The translations under genes and the position numbers were made by a program. A stretch of 64,000 nucleotides of DNA from Corynebacterium heidelbergense (GTDB lineage: Bacteria; Actinomycetota; Actinomycetes; Mycobacteriales; Mycobacteriaceae), in NCBI RefSeq assembly GCF_028609845.1, contig NZ_CP063191.1, positions 1,922,001 through 1,986,000 on the forward strand, read 5' to 3'. The notes beneath the pieces were generated by a model, which was not told the origin of the DNA, ran no database searches, and saw only the letters and a program-made list of their open reading frames with translations. Positions 1-9,375 of this stretch are shown one piece after another. How positions within the stretch are numbered: the stretch's first letter is position 1; each line of letters begins with the position of its first letter.

Positions 1-1
1 G

Positions 2-367
2 TCCGTGCAGGGGGAGGACGCTGCGGTGGAGACTCTGCTGTGGGCCGTGGGGCTCGTTGAGGGTGATGTGACCTCGCTGTATCCGCCCGCCGAGCAGCGG
101 GCAGCGGGTGGGGCCGGGGCAGCGGGGGCTGGGGAGACCCCGCCCAGCCAGCAACTGCGGCTGCGCAACATCGTGCAGTTCTGCGATGCCTTCGAGTACG
201 TCTTTTCCATGCGGTGGTTTGCCGTGGATCAGCAGTTGCAACAAGATCGTCGGCACCCGGAGATCCTGGACCCCAGGGTGCAAGACGTGCTGCTGCAGCG
301 CCACCGCGCCTTCGCCTGGATGAGCAACCACCGGGCCTCCTGGTCCGAGGTGGACCTGTCTACCTAA
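2..367 (+). CDS. DUF4272-like protein, 3' part only
   Basis: The reading frame is open to the left edge, so this is the C-terminal end (about 121 residues) of a longer protein. It is acidic and aromatic, with a run of Trp and His residues near the end (HRAFAWMSNHRASWSEVDLS). A terminal block in which a Trp-rich helix is followed by 'W..VDLST' is typical of the DUF4272 family, whose biochemical role is unknown. An internal Ala/Gly-rich stretch (about residues 30-45) looks like a variable linker. The gene converges on the esterase gene ending at 392. The GTG at base 5 is probably not the true start. The family call rests on pattern resemblance only. Confidence 0.55.
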   Translation, partial: SVQGEDAAVETLLWAVGLVEGDVTSLYPPAEQRAAGGAGAAGAGETPPSQQLRLRNIVQFCDAFEYVFSMRWFAVDQQLQQDRRHPEILDPRVQDVLLQRHRAFAWMSNHRASWSEVDLST

Positions 368-391
368 GGCGGCCGGGGATACAGGGGAAAG

Positions 392-1747
392 CTACCGGGT
401 GTGTTGGCGGAAGAACGCCAGGATCTCCCGCGTCGCCGTCACGGAGGTGGACACGCGGTTATCCGGCGCGCCGCGATGGGGCGTCAACACCTGTTTGGCC
501 GCCACCCCGGATTCCCCAGCCCCGGCATTGGACTCCCCGGGCCATGCATGCCCGGCATCGGCGATCGCGAGGTGGGTGACCTCCACCCCGCTGCGGCAGC
601 CGGGCCACTCCACGCGCAGAACCTGATCCGTCACCCGCGTGGTGGTGGGAGCACCGAAGCACCCGGACCGGGCGGCCAAGGCGCCGGAGTACTGCATCGC
701 CGCCAGATAGGGGGTGGCGTGGCGGACCCCGCCGTTGTATTCGATGGTCGTGTCCTTCTTGCCGTGGATATCTAGATAGGGGACGCCCGGACCCGGCGCG
801 AAAGCAGACACCTGCCCATCACGGGCCGCTTCCCCGCGGGGAGCGCATCCGGTCCACTCGCCCGGATAGTAGGCCCCAGCCACAGCCGCGAGCCCGGCGA
901 ACTCCTGGGGCAGTTCGCAGGCCAACTTGCCCACAAAGCCGCCCCCATTGGACATCCCGGCCGCGTAGATGCGGTGCTTATCCACGTTGTACGTGGAGCT
1001 GAGGGAATCCAGGAGGTCCCGGGTGAACTGGATGTCCTGCCCGGGTTTGGTGGCATCTGCGTAGGGGGCTCCCTCCCACGCCAGCTTCTTGCCCTCCGCG
1101 TACACCACGATGGCGCCGTCGCGGCCCAGGCCGCTGTACCGGGACATCGATTCCGGCGTTTCCTTCCAGCCCGGGAAGGCCAGCACGAGGGGCAGTGGCT
1201 TGCCGGGCTGTCCCGCGGGTGTGGCGGTAGCGGGGAGGGCCAACAGGGCCTCGCGGCGTTCTCCGCTGCTGTCCAGGGAGATGCGTTCGATGCTGTTGGG
1301 GGCGGGGGCCCGCTTGAGGGGAATCTGGCGGGCCGGGATCCGGGCCTCTGCGGCGGGTTGGTCTGCGAAAGTTCCCGCAACAGTGCCGCCCTCGGCGGGG
1401 TTTTGCGGGGCGGTGGGGGTGATCGCGATGGCGCTGTCCGGCCCGCTATCCCCGGAGACCGCGGGGGTGACGGTGCGATTCGGTTTGGCACCCGGGGGAT
1501 TGGTGGCGGTGGCGCCGGGGGCCAGCGGACGGCCTTGGTAGTCCGCCGGTTCCTGGATGCTGTTGTGGCGGGCCCATTCCTCTGCGGTCCACCCCGTTGC
1601 CTTTTGCACGCCCACGCCGATTCCGGCGGCCGTGGTCACGAGGGCCACGCCTGCCAGCGATGCCGCGATACGGCGGCGCCGGAGGTGCTTGGCGGTGGGG
1701 TACTGATGCACTTGCTCGATTGTTCGCAAGAAGCCCACGGGTGTCAA
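392..1747 (-). CDS. Secreted or membrane-anchored PHB depolymerase-like esterase (LpqC-type)
   Basis: Alpha/beta-hydrolase of the polyhydroxybutyrate depolymerase / feruloyl esterase group, 451 residues. A basic cluster (RRRR) followed by a hydrophobic segment at about residues 26-46 forms a signal peptide or signal anchor. A Pro/Ala/Thr-rich linker follows to about residue 150. The catalytic domain has the nucleophile elbow GMSNGGG and the late catalytic His in DAGHAWPG, so at least Ser and His of the triad are visible. The role would be hydrolysis of an extracellular or cell-wall ester; the substrate cannot be read from sequence. The frame opens with a TTG codon 30 bp after dnaE2 ends, so it may be cotranscribed with dnaE2. 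A GTG twelve codons in is an alternative start. Confidence 0.8.
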   Translation of the reverse strand: MTPVGFLRTIEQVHQYPTAKHLRRRRIAASLAGVALVTTAAGIGVGVQKATGWTAEEWARHNSIQEPADYQGRPLAPGATATNPPGAKPNRTVTPAVSGDSGPDSAIAITPTAPQNPAEGGTVAGTFADQPAAEARIPARQIPLKRAPAPNSIERISLDSSGERREALLALPATATPAGQPGKPLPLVLAFPGWKETPESMSRYSGLGRDGAIVVYAEGKKLAWEGAPYADATKPGQDIQFTRDLLDSLSSTYNVDKHRIYAAGMSNGGGFVGKLACELPQEFAGLAAVAGAYYPGEWTGCAPRGEAARDGQVSAFAPGPGVPYLDIHGKKDTTIEYNGGVRHATPYLAAMQYSGALAARSGCFGAPTTTRVTDQVLRVEWPGCRSGVEVTHLAIADAGHAWPGESNAGAGESGVAAKQVLTPHRGAPDNRVSTSVTATREILAFFRQHTR

Positions 1748-1776
1748 TCGCTACAGCTTCTCGGCTACCCGCTGGT

Positions 1777-4700
1777 TCAACGGAAGTCCCGCGCCTTGGA
1801 GCCCAGCACGCTCGCCGCGGCGAGCTCCGGTTCCACGGCCTCCACCATGTCCGCCGCCACGCTGGCCGCACCCTCCGCGTTGGAGACGATGCCGCGGATG
1901 ACGACGATCCGGGCGTTTGCCGCGACCACCCGCTGCTTTTCCCACAGCCCCGGAGGGATGATGATGTTCGCCAGGCCCGTTTCATCCTCCATGCCGATAA
2001 AGACCACTCCACCGGCAGTCTTCGGCGCCTGCCGGTGGGTCACGACCCCCGCCACGCGCACGCGCGTGCCGTCGGGCACGGCGAGCAGCTGGTCTGCGGG
2101 GATCACCGGGGCCCCGCCGCGACGCTGGCCGGCGCGGGGGCCAGTGCGCACGGTCAGTGCATGCCAATTGTCGAGGAAACCGCGCAGCAGCTCCAGGGGA
2201 TGGCCCTCCGGCGTCATGTGCGTGGCGGCCAGATCCGCGGCGGTGAGTTCGAACGTGCTCATCCCAGGAAGGGCGGGGACGCTGAGCTCAGAGGTTCCCG
2301 GCAGCATGCCGGGGCGCTCCGTCGCGGCGATGCCCGCGGCCCAGACCGCCTGTCGGCGATCCAGACCCAGGCAGGTCAGGGCCCCCGCGCGGGCAAGCTG
2401 CTCCACGTGGGAGACAGTCAACCCCGCTTCCCGGGACAAGTCGCTGACCCGCCTGAAGCGCCCCAAGCGGTCCCGGGCGGACACGATTCGGCGGGCAACG
2501 TCCTCCCCTATCCCGGAGACCCCGGCCAGTCCCAACCGAATTGCGCCGATGGGCTCGCCCGTTCCCCGCCCCAGCCCGTGCACGCCGCGCGGTTCATTGG
2601 GGCACCCCGTCGCGTCCCCGTCGGCGGCAGTATGACCCTCGATGACGGTATCTGCCTCCACCCCGGAGGCGTTGACATCCGGGGGAAGTATGGTCACGCC
2701 GTGGCGACGGGCGTCCGAAATAAGAGATTGCGGTGAATAGAACCCCATGGGCTGGGCCCGGAGTAGAGCAACGCAGAATTCCGCCGGATAGTGGTATTTA
2801 AACCACGCGGAGTAGTAGACGAGGGCCGCGAATGACTGACTGTGGGATTCCGGGAAACCGTAGGCGGCGAAGGCCACGATCTTGTCCCACAGCCGATCCG
2901 CCACCTCCCCGGTGATTCCGTTTGTGTCCTCCAGGCCCTGGTAGAAGCGGGCGCGCAACCGCTCCATCTTCTCCGGGGAGCGTTTGGAGCCCATCGCCCG
3001 CCGCAGCGTGTCGGCCTCCGCACCGGTAAAGCCGGCGGCATCCACCACCATCTGCATGAGCTGTTCCTGAAACAGCGGCACTCCCAGCGTCTTCGTCAGC
3101 GCGGGTTCCAGGCAGGGGTGGTCAAAGGTCACGGGTTCCAGACCGTTGCGCCGACGGATGTACGGGTGGACGCTGCCGCCCTGGATGGGGCCGGGCCGGA
3201 TGAGCGCGACCTCCACCACCAGGTCGAAGAAAACCCGGGGTCGCAGGCGCGGGAGGGTGTTCATCTGCGCGCGCGATTCCACCTGGAAGACCCCCACCGC
3301 ATCCGCCCGGGACAGCATCTCGTACACCGGGGCCTCCGTGGGGTCCAGCCGCCACAACTCCACGTGCCGACCGCGGTGTTCGCGCACTTGATCCACGGCG
3401 TGGTGGATGGCCTCCAGCATGCCCAGCCCCAGCAGGTCGAACTTGACCAACCCCACCGTCGCGCAGTCGTCCCGGTCCCACTGGACCACGGAACGATCCG
3501 CCATCCGGGCCCACTCCGTGGGCACGACGGCGGCGATGGGCCGATCGCAGATCACCATGCCGCCGGAGTGGATCCCGAGGTGGCGGGGGTGGCCTTCCAG
3601 TTGCTCGGCAATGGTGGTGACGATCTGCGGGGGCTCCTCGGTCCCGCGAGACCACGCATCCACCCGGCCGGCCGGATAACCCAGGGCCCTAGCCGCGTCC
3701 CGCAGCGCGGATTTGCGCCGGTAGGTGATGACGTTTGCGACCTGGGCCGCGTTATCCCGCCCGTAGCGGCGGTAGACATACTGAATGGCCTCCTCGCGCC
3801 TACCGGATTCGATATCGAGGTCGATGTCCGGCGGCCCGTCGCGCTCCGGGGAGAGAAAACGCTCGAAGAGCAGTCCCGCGGCCACGGCGTCCACCGTGGT
3901 GATGCCCAGGGCAAAGCAGACAGCCGAGTTGGCGGCCGAGCCCCGGCCTTGGCAGTAGATGTTGCTGCGGTGACAAAAGTCGACGATGTCGTGGACGATG
4001 AGGAAGTATCCGGGGAAGCCCAGCTTCTCGATGATCCCCAGCTCCCGGTCGATGATGGCCCAGGCCCGGCGGGCGGCGGCGTGCCCATCGCGGGGTCCGT
4101 AGCGGTAGGCCCCGCCGCGTTCCGTGAGTTCCCGCAGCCAGCTCATCTCCGTGTGCCCCTCCGGCACCGGGAAGTGCGGGAGGTTGGGCGCCACGAGGTT
4201 CAGCGTGAACGCGCACTGGCGGGCCACCTCCACCGTCGTGGCCACCGCCTCCGCCAACCAGGGGTTATCCCCGGCAAGCTGCATCATCTCTCGCCCCGAG
4301 CGCAACCACGGTCCCCCCAGGGGGTGGGTTACCGGGGCCGCAGCGGCCATGTCCTGGCGGTCGGCCAGGGCGGCTTTCACCCCGGCGAGCCGGGCGTGCG
4401 CGGGGGTGGCGCAGCGGGGGGCGGTGCTGACAATCTCGCGCAGGCCGTGCTCCTCGGCAAAGGCGTGCAAGCGCTCGTTGCGTTCCGGGTCGGCGGGGTT
4501 CATCGTGTGCTGTAGCTCCACAACACAGTTATCGGCGCCGAACGCCCGTACTATTTCCTCTGCTGCCCACGCGCCGCTGGGGGCGTCCTCAATACCCATC
4601 TGGGCCCACCCGATGAGAACGATCCAGGTGCCCTGCGCGGCCACAGCGAGCTGATCGACGTCCGGGTAACTCACCGAATCTTTATCCCGATCGGCCATCC

Positions 4701-5274
4701 GCGCATCCGTGATGACCATGGATAGCCGCCGGTACCCATCCTGACCCTTGCACAGCACGGTCAACCCCGGCCTATCCACCCCATCCACGCTGAGCTCCGC
4801 GCCGAACACCGTGGCTAGCGATTGCCCACGGTCCGCCAGGGCCTCCGCCGCCGCCGTGGCAAACCGCGCAGCCCCATAGAATCCATCCCGATCTACGCAG
4901 GACAGGGCCACCAACCCCAGTTCGAGGGCCTTCTCCACCAGCTCTTCCGGCTCGCTGGCCCCGGCGAGGAAGCTGTAGGTGGTGCAGCAATGCAGTTCTG
5001 CGAACGGTAGTGGGGGGTGATGTTCTTTCTCATTGTGGACGCCACGCTCCCCCGACCTGGGCCCCCGCCCGTCGACAACGACCTCCCCTGCGACGTCGAA
5101 GAACTCCACCCTTGGGGAGTTGTTCGTATTCTCCGCGATGCCCACCGCCTGCAGCGGGGGAACGTCCTTGCCGGAGAGGATTCGCTCCAGGCGCGACCAA
5201 CTGAGGGCCACGGGGTTGGTGAACCCTCGGCCCCCAGCGGTGGGATACAGGCTGCGCCGCGGTCGGCTAGTCAC
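1777..5274 (-). CDS. dnaE2: Error-prone DNA polymerase DnaE2
   Basis: C-family polymerase subunit of the ImuA'-ImuB-DnaE2 mutasome, which bypasses lesions and causes damage-induced mutagenesis. It has 1165 residues, slightly long for DnaE2. The first 85 residues are a family-typical lead (SWSRLERILSGK). The PHP domain starts near residue 90 (FAELHCCTTYSFLAGAS). The polymerase palm carries the aspartate motif PDIDLDIESGRREEAI near residue 480. An OB-fold follows near the C-terminus (VRVAGVVTHRQ, then GMEDETGLANIIIPPGLW). It lacks the longer C-terminal tail of replicative DnaE1. The start is a GTG; a degenerate LexA-like site lies 21 bp upstream. The imuA'-imuB partners lie about 4 kb away on the same strand. 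Confidence 0.95.
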   Translation of the reverse strand: MTSRPRRSLYPTAGGRGFTNPVALSWSRLERILSGKDVPPLQAVGIAENTNNSPRVEFFDVAGEVVVDGRGPRSGERGVHNEKEHHPPLPFAELHCCTTYSFLAGASEPEELVEKALELGLVALSCVDRDGFYGAARFATAAAEALADRGQSLATVFGAELSVDGVDRPGLTVLCKGQDGYRRLSMVITDARMADRDKDSVSYPDVDQLAVAAQGTWIVLIGWAQMGIEDAPSGAWAAEEIVRAFGADNCVVELQHTMNPADPERNERLHAFAEEHGLREIVSTAPRCATPAHARLAGVKAALADRQDMAAAAPVTHPLGGPWLRSGREMMQLAGDNPWLAEAVATTVEVARQCAFTLNLVAPNLPHFPVPEGHTEMSWLRELTERGGAYRYGPRDGHAAARRAWAIIDRELGIIEKLGFPGYFLIVHDIVDFCHRSNIYCQGRGSAANSAVCFALGITTVDAVAAGLLFERFLSPERDGPPDIDLDIESGRREEAIQYVYRRYGRDNAAQVANVITYRRKSALRDAARALGYPAGRVDAWSRGTEEPPQIVTTIAEQLEGHPRHLGIHSGGMVICDRPIAAVVPTEWARMADRSVVQWDRDDCATVGLVKFDLLGLGMLEAIHHAVDQVREHRGRHVELWRLDPTEAPVYEMLSRADAVGVFQVESRAQMNTLPRLRPRVFFDLVVEVALIRPGPIQGGSVHPYIRRRNGLEPVTFDHPCLEPALTKTLGVPLFQEQLMQMVVDAAGFTGAEADTLRRAMGSKRSPEKMERLRARFYQGLEDTNGITGEVADRLWDKIVAFAAYGFPESHSQSFAALVYYSAWFKYHYPAEFCVALLRAQPMGFYSPQSLISDARRHGVTILPPDVNASGVEADTVIEGHTAADGDATGCPNEPRGVHGLGRGTGEPIGAIRLGLAGVSGIGEDVARRIVSARDRLGRFRRVSDLSREAGLTVSHVEQLARAGALTCLGLDRRQAVWAAGIAATERPGMLPGTSELSVPALPGMSTFELTAADLAATHMTPEGHPLELLRGFLDNWHALTVRTGPRAGQRRGGAPVIPADQLLAVPDGTRVRVAGVVTHRQAPKTAGGVVFIGMEDETGLANIIIPPGLWEKQRVVAANARIVVIRGIVSNAEGAASVAADMVEAVEPELAAASVLGSKARDFR

Positions 5275-5294
5275 CCGGATAGCTTAGCGGAGAA

Positions 5295-5310
5295 TCGCTC
5301 ACTTGTTCTA
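5295..5310 (-). promoter_or_regulatory. Degenerate SOS-box-like site upstream of dnaE2
   Basis: On the minus strand this reads TAGAACAAGTGAGCGA. It matches 12 of 16 positions of the perfect palindrome upstream of imuA' (TAGAACACCTGTTCTA). The half nearest the upstream side is intact (TAGAAC) and the other half is degenerate. The position, 21 bp before the dnaE2 GTG, suits a LexA operator. LexA control of dnaE2 is established in mycobacteria; here it is inferred. Confidence 0.4.
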
Positions 5311-5617
5311 CTGGAAAAGCAACGGGAAGCTCTTCATGCGGGGCGCTTGACACAACAGAAGCCAAGACCCGGTGAAGGGTGACAGAATCAGGAACCTACT
5401 GTCGAAACACGTCAGTAGAGACAACGCGTGACACCGCATGCCAACTCTCACACAATGCAATTAATTCGAGCTGAACTGGGACGATAACTTCGAAGTAGAC
5501 TAAGTTGTTCACTTTCTTCTGTTGGTGTTAACGTGGTCCCCACTTTGCCCCGGTCGGCCACCAGCCGCCGCAGCAACTCCCCCCATCGACGCCAACCGGA
5601 GACCCCCGAGAACAACC
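5311..5617 (+). other. dnaE2-metQ intergenic region and C-rich metQ leader
   Basis: About 300 bp between divergent dnaE2 and metQ with no convincing gene. The first two thirds are relatively AT-rich (CAATTAATTCGAGC near 5458-5470) and contain the candidate operator at 5496-5511. The last 90 bases before metQ are strikingly C-rich with few Gs. No complete SAM riboswitch architecture could be assembled. Confidence 0.5.
5496..5511. promoter_or_regulatory. Possible McbR-type operator half-match upstream of metQNI
   Basis: The sequence TAGAC-N6-GTTCA resembles the corynebacterial McbR operator TAGAC-N6-GTCTA: the left half is perfect and three of five bases match on the right. McbR is the methionine/cysteine repressor in Corynebacterium glutamicum. 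The location, 107 bp before the metQ start, suits an operator. The match is imperfect. Confidence 0.3.
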
Positions 5618-6493
5618 ATGTCACTCAAGCGCAAAATCGCTGCAGCCCTCCTCGCCACCACGGCCACCATGTCCCTCGCCTCCTGCGCCGGCAAGGACAA
5701 GGACACGATCGTCATCGGCGCCACCAACACCGAAAAGCCCCAGTGGGATGTCTTCAAGCAAGAAGCCCAGAAGGTCGGCCTGAAGATCGAGGTAAAAAAC
5801 TTCCAGGACTACAACATCCCCAACCGCGCCCTCACGGATGGCCAGGTGGACGTCAACAACTTCCAGCACATGATGTTCCTCGCCCAGTACAACGTGGAGA
5901 CCGGCAGCAACCTCGTGCCCATTGGCGCCACCGAGATCTACCCGCTGGGGCTCTACGCCAAGGATGCCAAGAGCGTGGAAGAGGTGGCCAAGGCCGGGGA
6001 GGTGGCCATCCCCAATGACGCCACGAACCAGGGCCGGGCCATCAACGTGCTCGTGCAGGCCGGGCTGGTCAAGCTCAAGGGTGGCCAGCGCCTGACCCCC
6101 ACCCCAGCCGACGTGGACCCGGGTGCTTCCAAGGTGAAGGTCACGCCCGTCGACGCCGCCGCGACCGCCACCGCCTACCTCGATGGCAAACCCGCCATCA
6201 TCAACAACGACTTCCTCATCAACGCGAAGATCGACCCTAAGTCGGCCATCGCCAAGGATGACCCGAAGGCGCCCCAGGCCCAGCCGTACATCAACGGCTT
6301 TGTCACTAAGCCCGAGCATCAAAACGACGACAAGTACAAGAAGCTCGTGGAAGTGTGGCACCACCCCGAAGTGCAGAAGGCCATCGACGAGTCCACCGGC
6401 GGATCCGCCGTTCACGTCACCATGGACGGCCCCCAGCTCACCGACGTGCTGCACAAGACGGAGGACTCCTTCCGCAAGGAGAACAACAAGTGA
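5618..6493 (+). CDS. metQ: Methionine ABC transporter substrate-binding lipoprotein MetQ
   Basis: Periplasmic-type binding lipoprotein that captures methionine for the MetNI importer. The ATG at 5618 gives 291 residues beginning MSLKRKIAAALLATTATMSL, a standard lipoprotein signal with lipobox LASC. The mature part shows NLPA/MetQ features: IVIGATNTEKPQW, then DGQVDVNNFQHMMFL, then AIPNDATNQGRAINVL. An in-frame upstream GTG/ATG extension would place non-signal residues before the lipobox and was rejected. The gene overlaps metN by four bases, so metQNI is translationally coupled. A candidate McbR site lies upstream. Confidence 0.95.
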   Translation: MSLKRKIAAALLATTATMSLASCAGKDKDTIVIGATNTEKPQWDVFKQEAQKVGLKIEVKNFQDYNIPNRALTDGQVDVNNFQHMMFLAQYNVETGSNLVPIGATEIYPLGLYAKDAKSVEEVAKAGEVAIPNDATNQGRAINVLVQAGLVKLKGGQRLTPTPADVDPGASKVKVTPVDAAATATAYLDGKPAIINNDFLINAKIDPKSAIAKDDPKAPQAQPYINGFVTKPEHQNDDKYKKLVEVWHHPEVQKAIDESTGGSAVHVTMDGPQLTDVLHKTEDSFRKENNK

Positions 6494-7524
6494 GCCAGGG
6501 CACCCGGGTGGAATTCCGGGGCGTGAACAAAACCTTCACCCAGGGGCGGCGGGAAGTCCACGCGCTGCGGGACATCAACGTCACCATGCCCGCCGGATCC
6601 ATCACCGGAGTGATCGGCTATTCCGGCGCCGGGAAATCCACTCTGGTACGCCAGATCAACGGCTTGGACCGCCCCACCAGCGGGGAGATCCTCCTGGACG
6701 ACCGTGACATCGTAGGGCTCAAGGAGTCCGAGCTGCGGAAGCTGCGGTCGGATATCGGCATGATCTTCCAGCAGTTCAACCTGTTCAACTCCCGTACCGT
6801 TGCCGCCAACATCGCCTACCCCCTGACCCTGAGCGGCATGGCCAAGGCGGACCGCAAACGCAGGGTCGCTGAGCTGCTGGAGTTCGTGGGCCTCAGCGAC
6901 AAGGGCAGGGCCTATCCCGAGCAGCTCTCCGGTGGCCAGAAACAGCGCGTCGGCATCGCCCGGGCGCTGGCCACAAACCCGAGCCTGCTGCTCGCCGACG
7001 AGGCCACGTCTGCCCTGGACCCCTCCACCACCCGGGATGTCCTGGAGCTGCTGCGCCGGGTGAACAGAGAATTGGGCATCACCATCGTGGTGATCACCCA
7101 CGAGATGGAAGTCGTTCGGTCCATTGCGGACGCCGTCGTCGTGATGGAAAACGGCCGTGTGGTGGAGCAGGGATCCGTCTACGACGTGTTCTCTCGGCCG
7201 ACTACGCCGGTCGCCGCGAACTTCGTGGCCACTTCTTTGCGTAACACCCCGGACATGGTGGAAGCCGAGGCGCTGCAGGCGGAGCACGGCCGCCTGTTCA
7301 CCATCACCATGGCGGAGGGCATCGGATTTTTCGACGCGGTCTCCCGTGCCACTGCTCAGGGGGTGCGGGTGAACATCGTCCACGGCGGGGTAACCACCCT
7401 GCAAAACCACTCCTTCGGCCGGTTGACGTTGCGCATGACCGCCCCCGACCAGGCCGCAGAACAGGCCATCGAGGACTTCTACCAGGCCCTGCAGGCCAGC
7501 ACGACCATCGAGGAGATCCGATGA
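6490..7524 (+). CDS. metN: Methionine ABC transporter ATP-binding protein MetN
   Basis: ATPase of the methionine importer, 344 residues from a GTG that overlaps the metQ stop (GTGA). Visible motifs are Walker A GYSGAGKST, the Q-loop region MIFQQFNLF, ABC signature LSGGQKQR, Walker B LLLADEATSALD and the switch His in VITHEMEV. After about residue 260 there is a C-terminal NIL domain (LFTITMAEGIGFFDAV...), the methionine-sensing domain that trans-inhibits transport when cytosolic methionine is high. The start was chosen by the coupled overlap; a longer frame upstream runs inside metQ and is not plausible. Confidence 0.96.
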   Translation: MSQGTRVEFRGVNKTFTQGRREVHALRDINVTMPAGSITGVIGYSGAGKSTLVRQINGLDRPTSGEILLDDRDIVGLKESELRKLRSDIGMIFQQFNLFNSRTVAANIAYPLTLSGMAKADRKRRVAELLEFVGLSDKGRAYPEQLSGGQKQRVGIARALATNPSLLLADEATSALDPSTTRDVLELLRRVNRELGITIVVITHEMEVVRSIADAVVVMENGRVVEQGSVYDVFSRPTTPVAANFVATSLRNTPDMVEAEALQAEHGRLFTITMAEGIGFFDAVSRATAQGVRVNIVHGGVTTLQNHSFGRLTLRMTAPDQAAEQAIEDFYQALQASTTIEEIR

Positions 7525-8213
7525 GCACCAGCGACGCAACGATTGTCCTCGCCCAGATGGACTGGGATCGGCTGGGCACCAGTTTTCAGCAGGCCGTGGT
7601 GGAGACACTCACGATGGTCGCCGCCACGTTGGCGATCGGCGGCCTGCTGGGCTTGGTCGTGGGCATGCTGCTCTACACGACGCGCCGGGGCGGGGTGCTA
7701 GAGAACAAACCCGTGTATTGGGTGCTGAACTTTCTGGTGAACTTCATCCGGCCCATCCCCTTCATCATCCTGCTCACCGCCATCGGACCCGTGACGGACC
7801 TGCTGGTGGGATCCCGGATCGGCCTGGAAGCGGCGATCGTCGGAATGGTGGTGGCGGCGACGTTCGGGGCCGCGCGCATCGTCGAGCAGAACCTTGTGAC
7901 CATTGACCCGGGCGTGGTGGAGGCGGCGAAAGCGATGGGCGCGTCCCCCCTGCGGATTATCTTCACGGTGATCGTGCCGGAGGCCCTGGGCCCCCTCATC
8001 CTGGGATTCACCTTCATGTTCATCGCCATCGTGGACATGTCCGCCATGGCCGGGTACATCGGCGCAGGGGGCCTGGGGGACTTCGCCATTGTCTACGGCT
8101 ACCGCTCCTTCAACGACGAGGTCACGTGGATCACCGTGGCGGTGATCATCGTCATCGTTCAGGTCGCCCAACTGTTCGGTAACTGGTTGGCCCGCAAAGT
8201 CATGCGGCGCTAG
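7521..8213 (+). CDS. metI: Methionine ABC transporter permease MetI
   Basis: Inner-membrane permease of the importer, 230 residues, starting with an ATG that overlaps the metN stop (ATGA). About five hydrophobic helices are evident. The conserved cytoplasmic coupling loop is present (EAAKAMGASPLRIIFTVIVP), followed by the typical MetI segment MSAMAGYIGAGGLGDFAIVYGY split by a helix break. It ends the metQNI operon; the next gene is convergent, only 24 bp away, and no strong hairpin is seen between them. Confidence 0.95.
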   Translation: MSTSDATIVLAQMDWDRLGTSFQQAVVETLTMVAATLAIGGLLGLVVGMLLYTTRRGGVLENKPVYWVLNFLVNFIRPIPFIILLTAIGPVTDLLVGSRIGLEAAIVGMVVAATFGAARIVEQNLVTIDPGVVEAAKAMGASPLRIIFTVIVPEALGPLILGFTFMFIAIVDMSAMAGYIGAGGLGDFAIVYGYRSFNDEVTWITVAVIIVIVQVAQLFGNWLARKVMRR

Positions 8214-8237
8214 GCAGGACCCGAGGGACGCAGCGGC

Positions 8238-9341
8238 TTAGGTAGAGGAACCCAGCGGCTCACGCAGGGGGGTGCAGCGGCGCACGTCGCGGGCCCGCCA
8301 GGATGCCTGGGAGCCCGGAGCATCACCGCAGGAGGTGACCACCCTGGTGAGGGTGTCGCGGGTGAGCAGAACTCGCCATTGCCGGCCGGTTGCGGTGTCC
8401 GTGACGATGCGAGCCACCAGCCCGGGGACAGTTGCTGGGCCGGAGGCAGTGGTCGACGCGGATGGCCCGGCGTGCGGCGCCACGTTCGCGTGATCGGCGG
8501 GCGTCGGTTCGCATGCGGTAACTGATAGCCCGGCGCAGCGGGCAACTTCCCCGTTTTCCACAATGAGCTGCGCGACTTCGATCTCTGCCACCTGGCCGGC
8601 CGGGTCGTAGCAGCCGCGGCCGCGATTGCCGGGCAGGTACAGGTCCCCGCGCTCGGCGAGGTTGAGGGCGACTGCCGCGGCCGGGGCATCGAGCCGCCCG
8701 TAGGAGTAGTTGGCGGGGAGCAGCAGCATGGACGGGGCGAAGCGATGGCCCTTCGTGTGGGAGGCTTCCCATACGTGGTCCGGGGGGAAGGTGGCTGCGA
8801 GTTGGGCGGCGACGGGACGGCCGTACATGGCGCAGCATCTGTCCCGTTTGCCGTGGGTGCAGATGAGCATGATGGGGTGGTGTATCTGCGTTGCTCCGGG
8901 GTGGAGTCCCGGGTGGCTGAGGTCGATGCCGAGCAGCTCTTCCGGGTGGTGGATGTAGAGGCGGTGGAGGGTTGGTTGGGATGTGCTGGTGGCGGCGACG
9001 TACAGGCTGAGGGTGGGGTTGTTTTTATCGTGGCGTTGCCCTGCTCTGCCGGGGCGGCGGATGAAGTGTAGTTCGGCACTGTGGTGGGCGAGGTGGGCTT
9101 TAATGCGGGCGGATAGCTCCGGGCCGAGCGCTTCGCCGTCGAGGATGTCCCTGCCCCAGCCGCGGTGGTGTTCGAGGGCGACGACGGTTTTCCCGGTTTT
9201 GGCGGTGCCGGGCAGTGGTTCGGTGGTGGGGGTGGAGCAGACGGTGCCGGGGAGTTCGGCTCGGGTGGGGCTGGTGGGTTTCCGGCTGGAGGTTTCGGGG
9301 GCTGGGGTGCGCCCTGCGCGGGGGTTCCTCCGGGTTGCCAT
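8238..9341 (-). CDS. Sucrase/ferredoxin-like family protein
   Basis: Thioredoxin-like [2Fe-2S] ferredoxin-type protein of the Suc_Fer-like family, 367 residues from the ATG at 9341. The Cys-rich motif CTHGKRDRCCAMYGRPVA near residues 160-180 is the hallmark metal-cluster region. It is followed by VWEASHTKGHRFAPSMLLLP and a conserved Tyr-Gly-Arg block. Cluster binding is inferred from the family; the physiological role is unknown. The chosen start avoids a 120-bp overlap into imuB that a further upstream start would cause. The first 60 residues are Pro/Thr/Arg-rich and variable. It sits 34 bp after imuB on the same strand and may be cotranscribed with the mutasome genes. Confidence 0.82.
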   Translation of the reverse strand: MATRRNPRAGRTPAPETSSRKPTSPTRAELPGTVCSTPTTEPLPGTAKTGKTVVALEHHRGWGRDILDGEALGPELSARIKAHLAHHSAELHFIRRPGRAGQRHDKNNPTLSLYVAATSTSQPTLHRLYIHHPEELLGIDLSHPGLHPGATQIHHPIMLICTHGKRDRCCAMYGRPVAAQLAATFPPDHVWEASHTKGHRFAPSMLLLPANYSYGRLDAPAAAVALNLAERGDLYLPGNRGRGCYDPAGQVAEIEVAQLIVENGEVARCAGLSVTACEPTPADHANVAPHAGPSASTTASGPATVPGLVARIVTDTATGRQWRVLLTRDTLTRVVTSCGDAPGSQASWRARDVRRCTPLREPLGSST

Positions 9342-9375
9342 GGAGTGTAAGGCTACCAGCGGGTGGGGTTGGGTT

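Noticed and set aside
5400..5617. SAM riboswitch upstream of metQ
   Set aside because: No complete set of helices of SAM-I or SAM-IV type could be paired; only a short similar segment is present.
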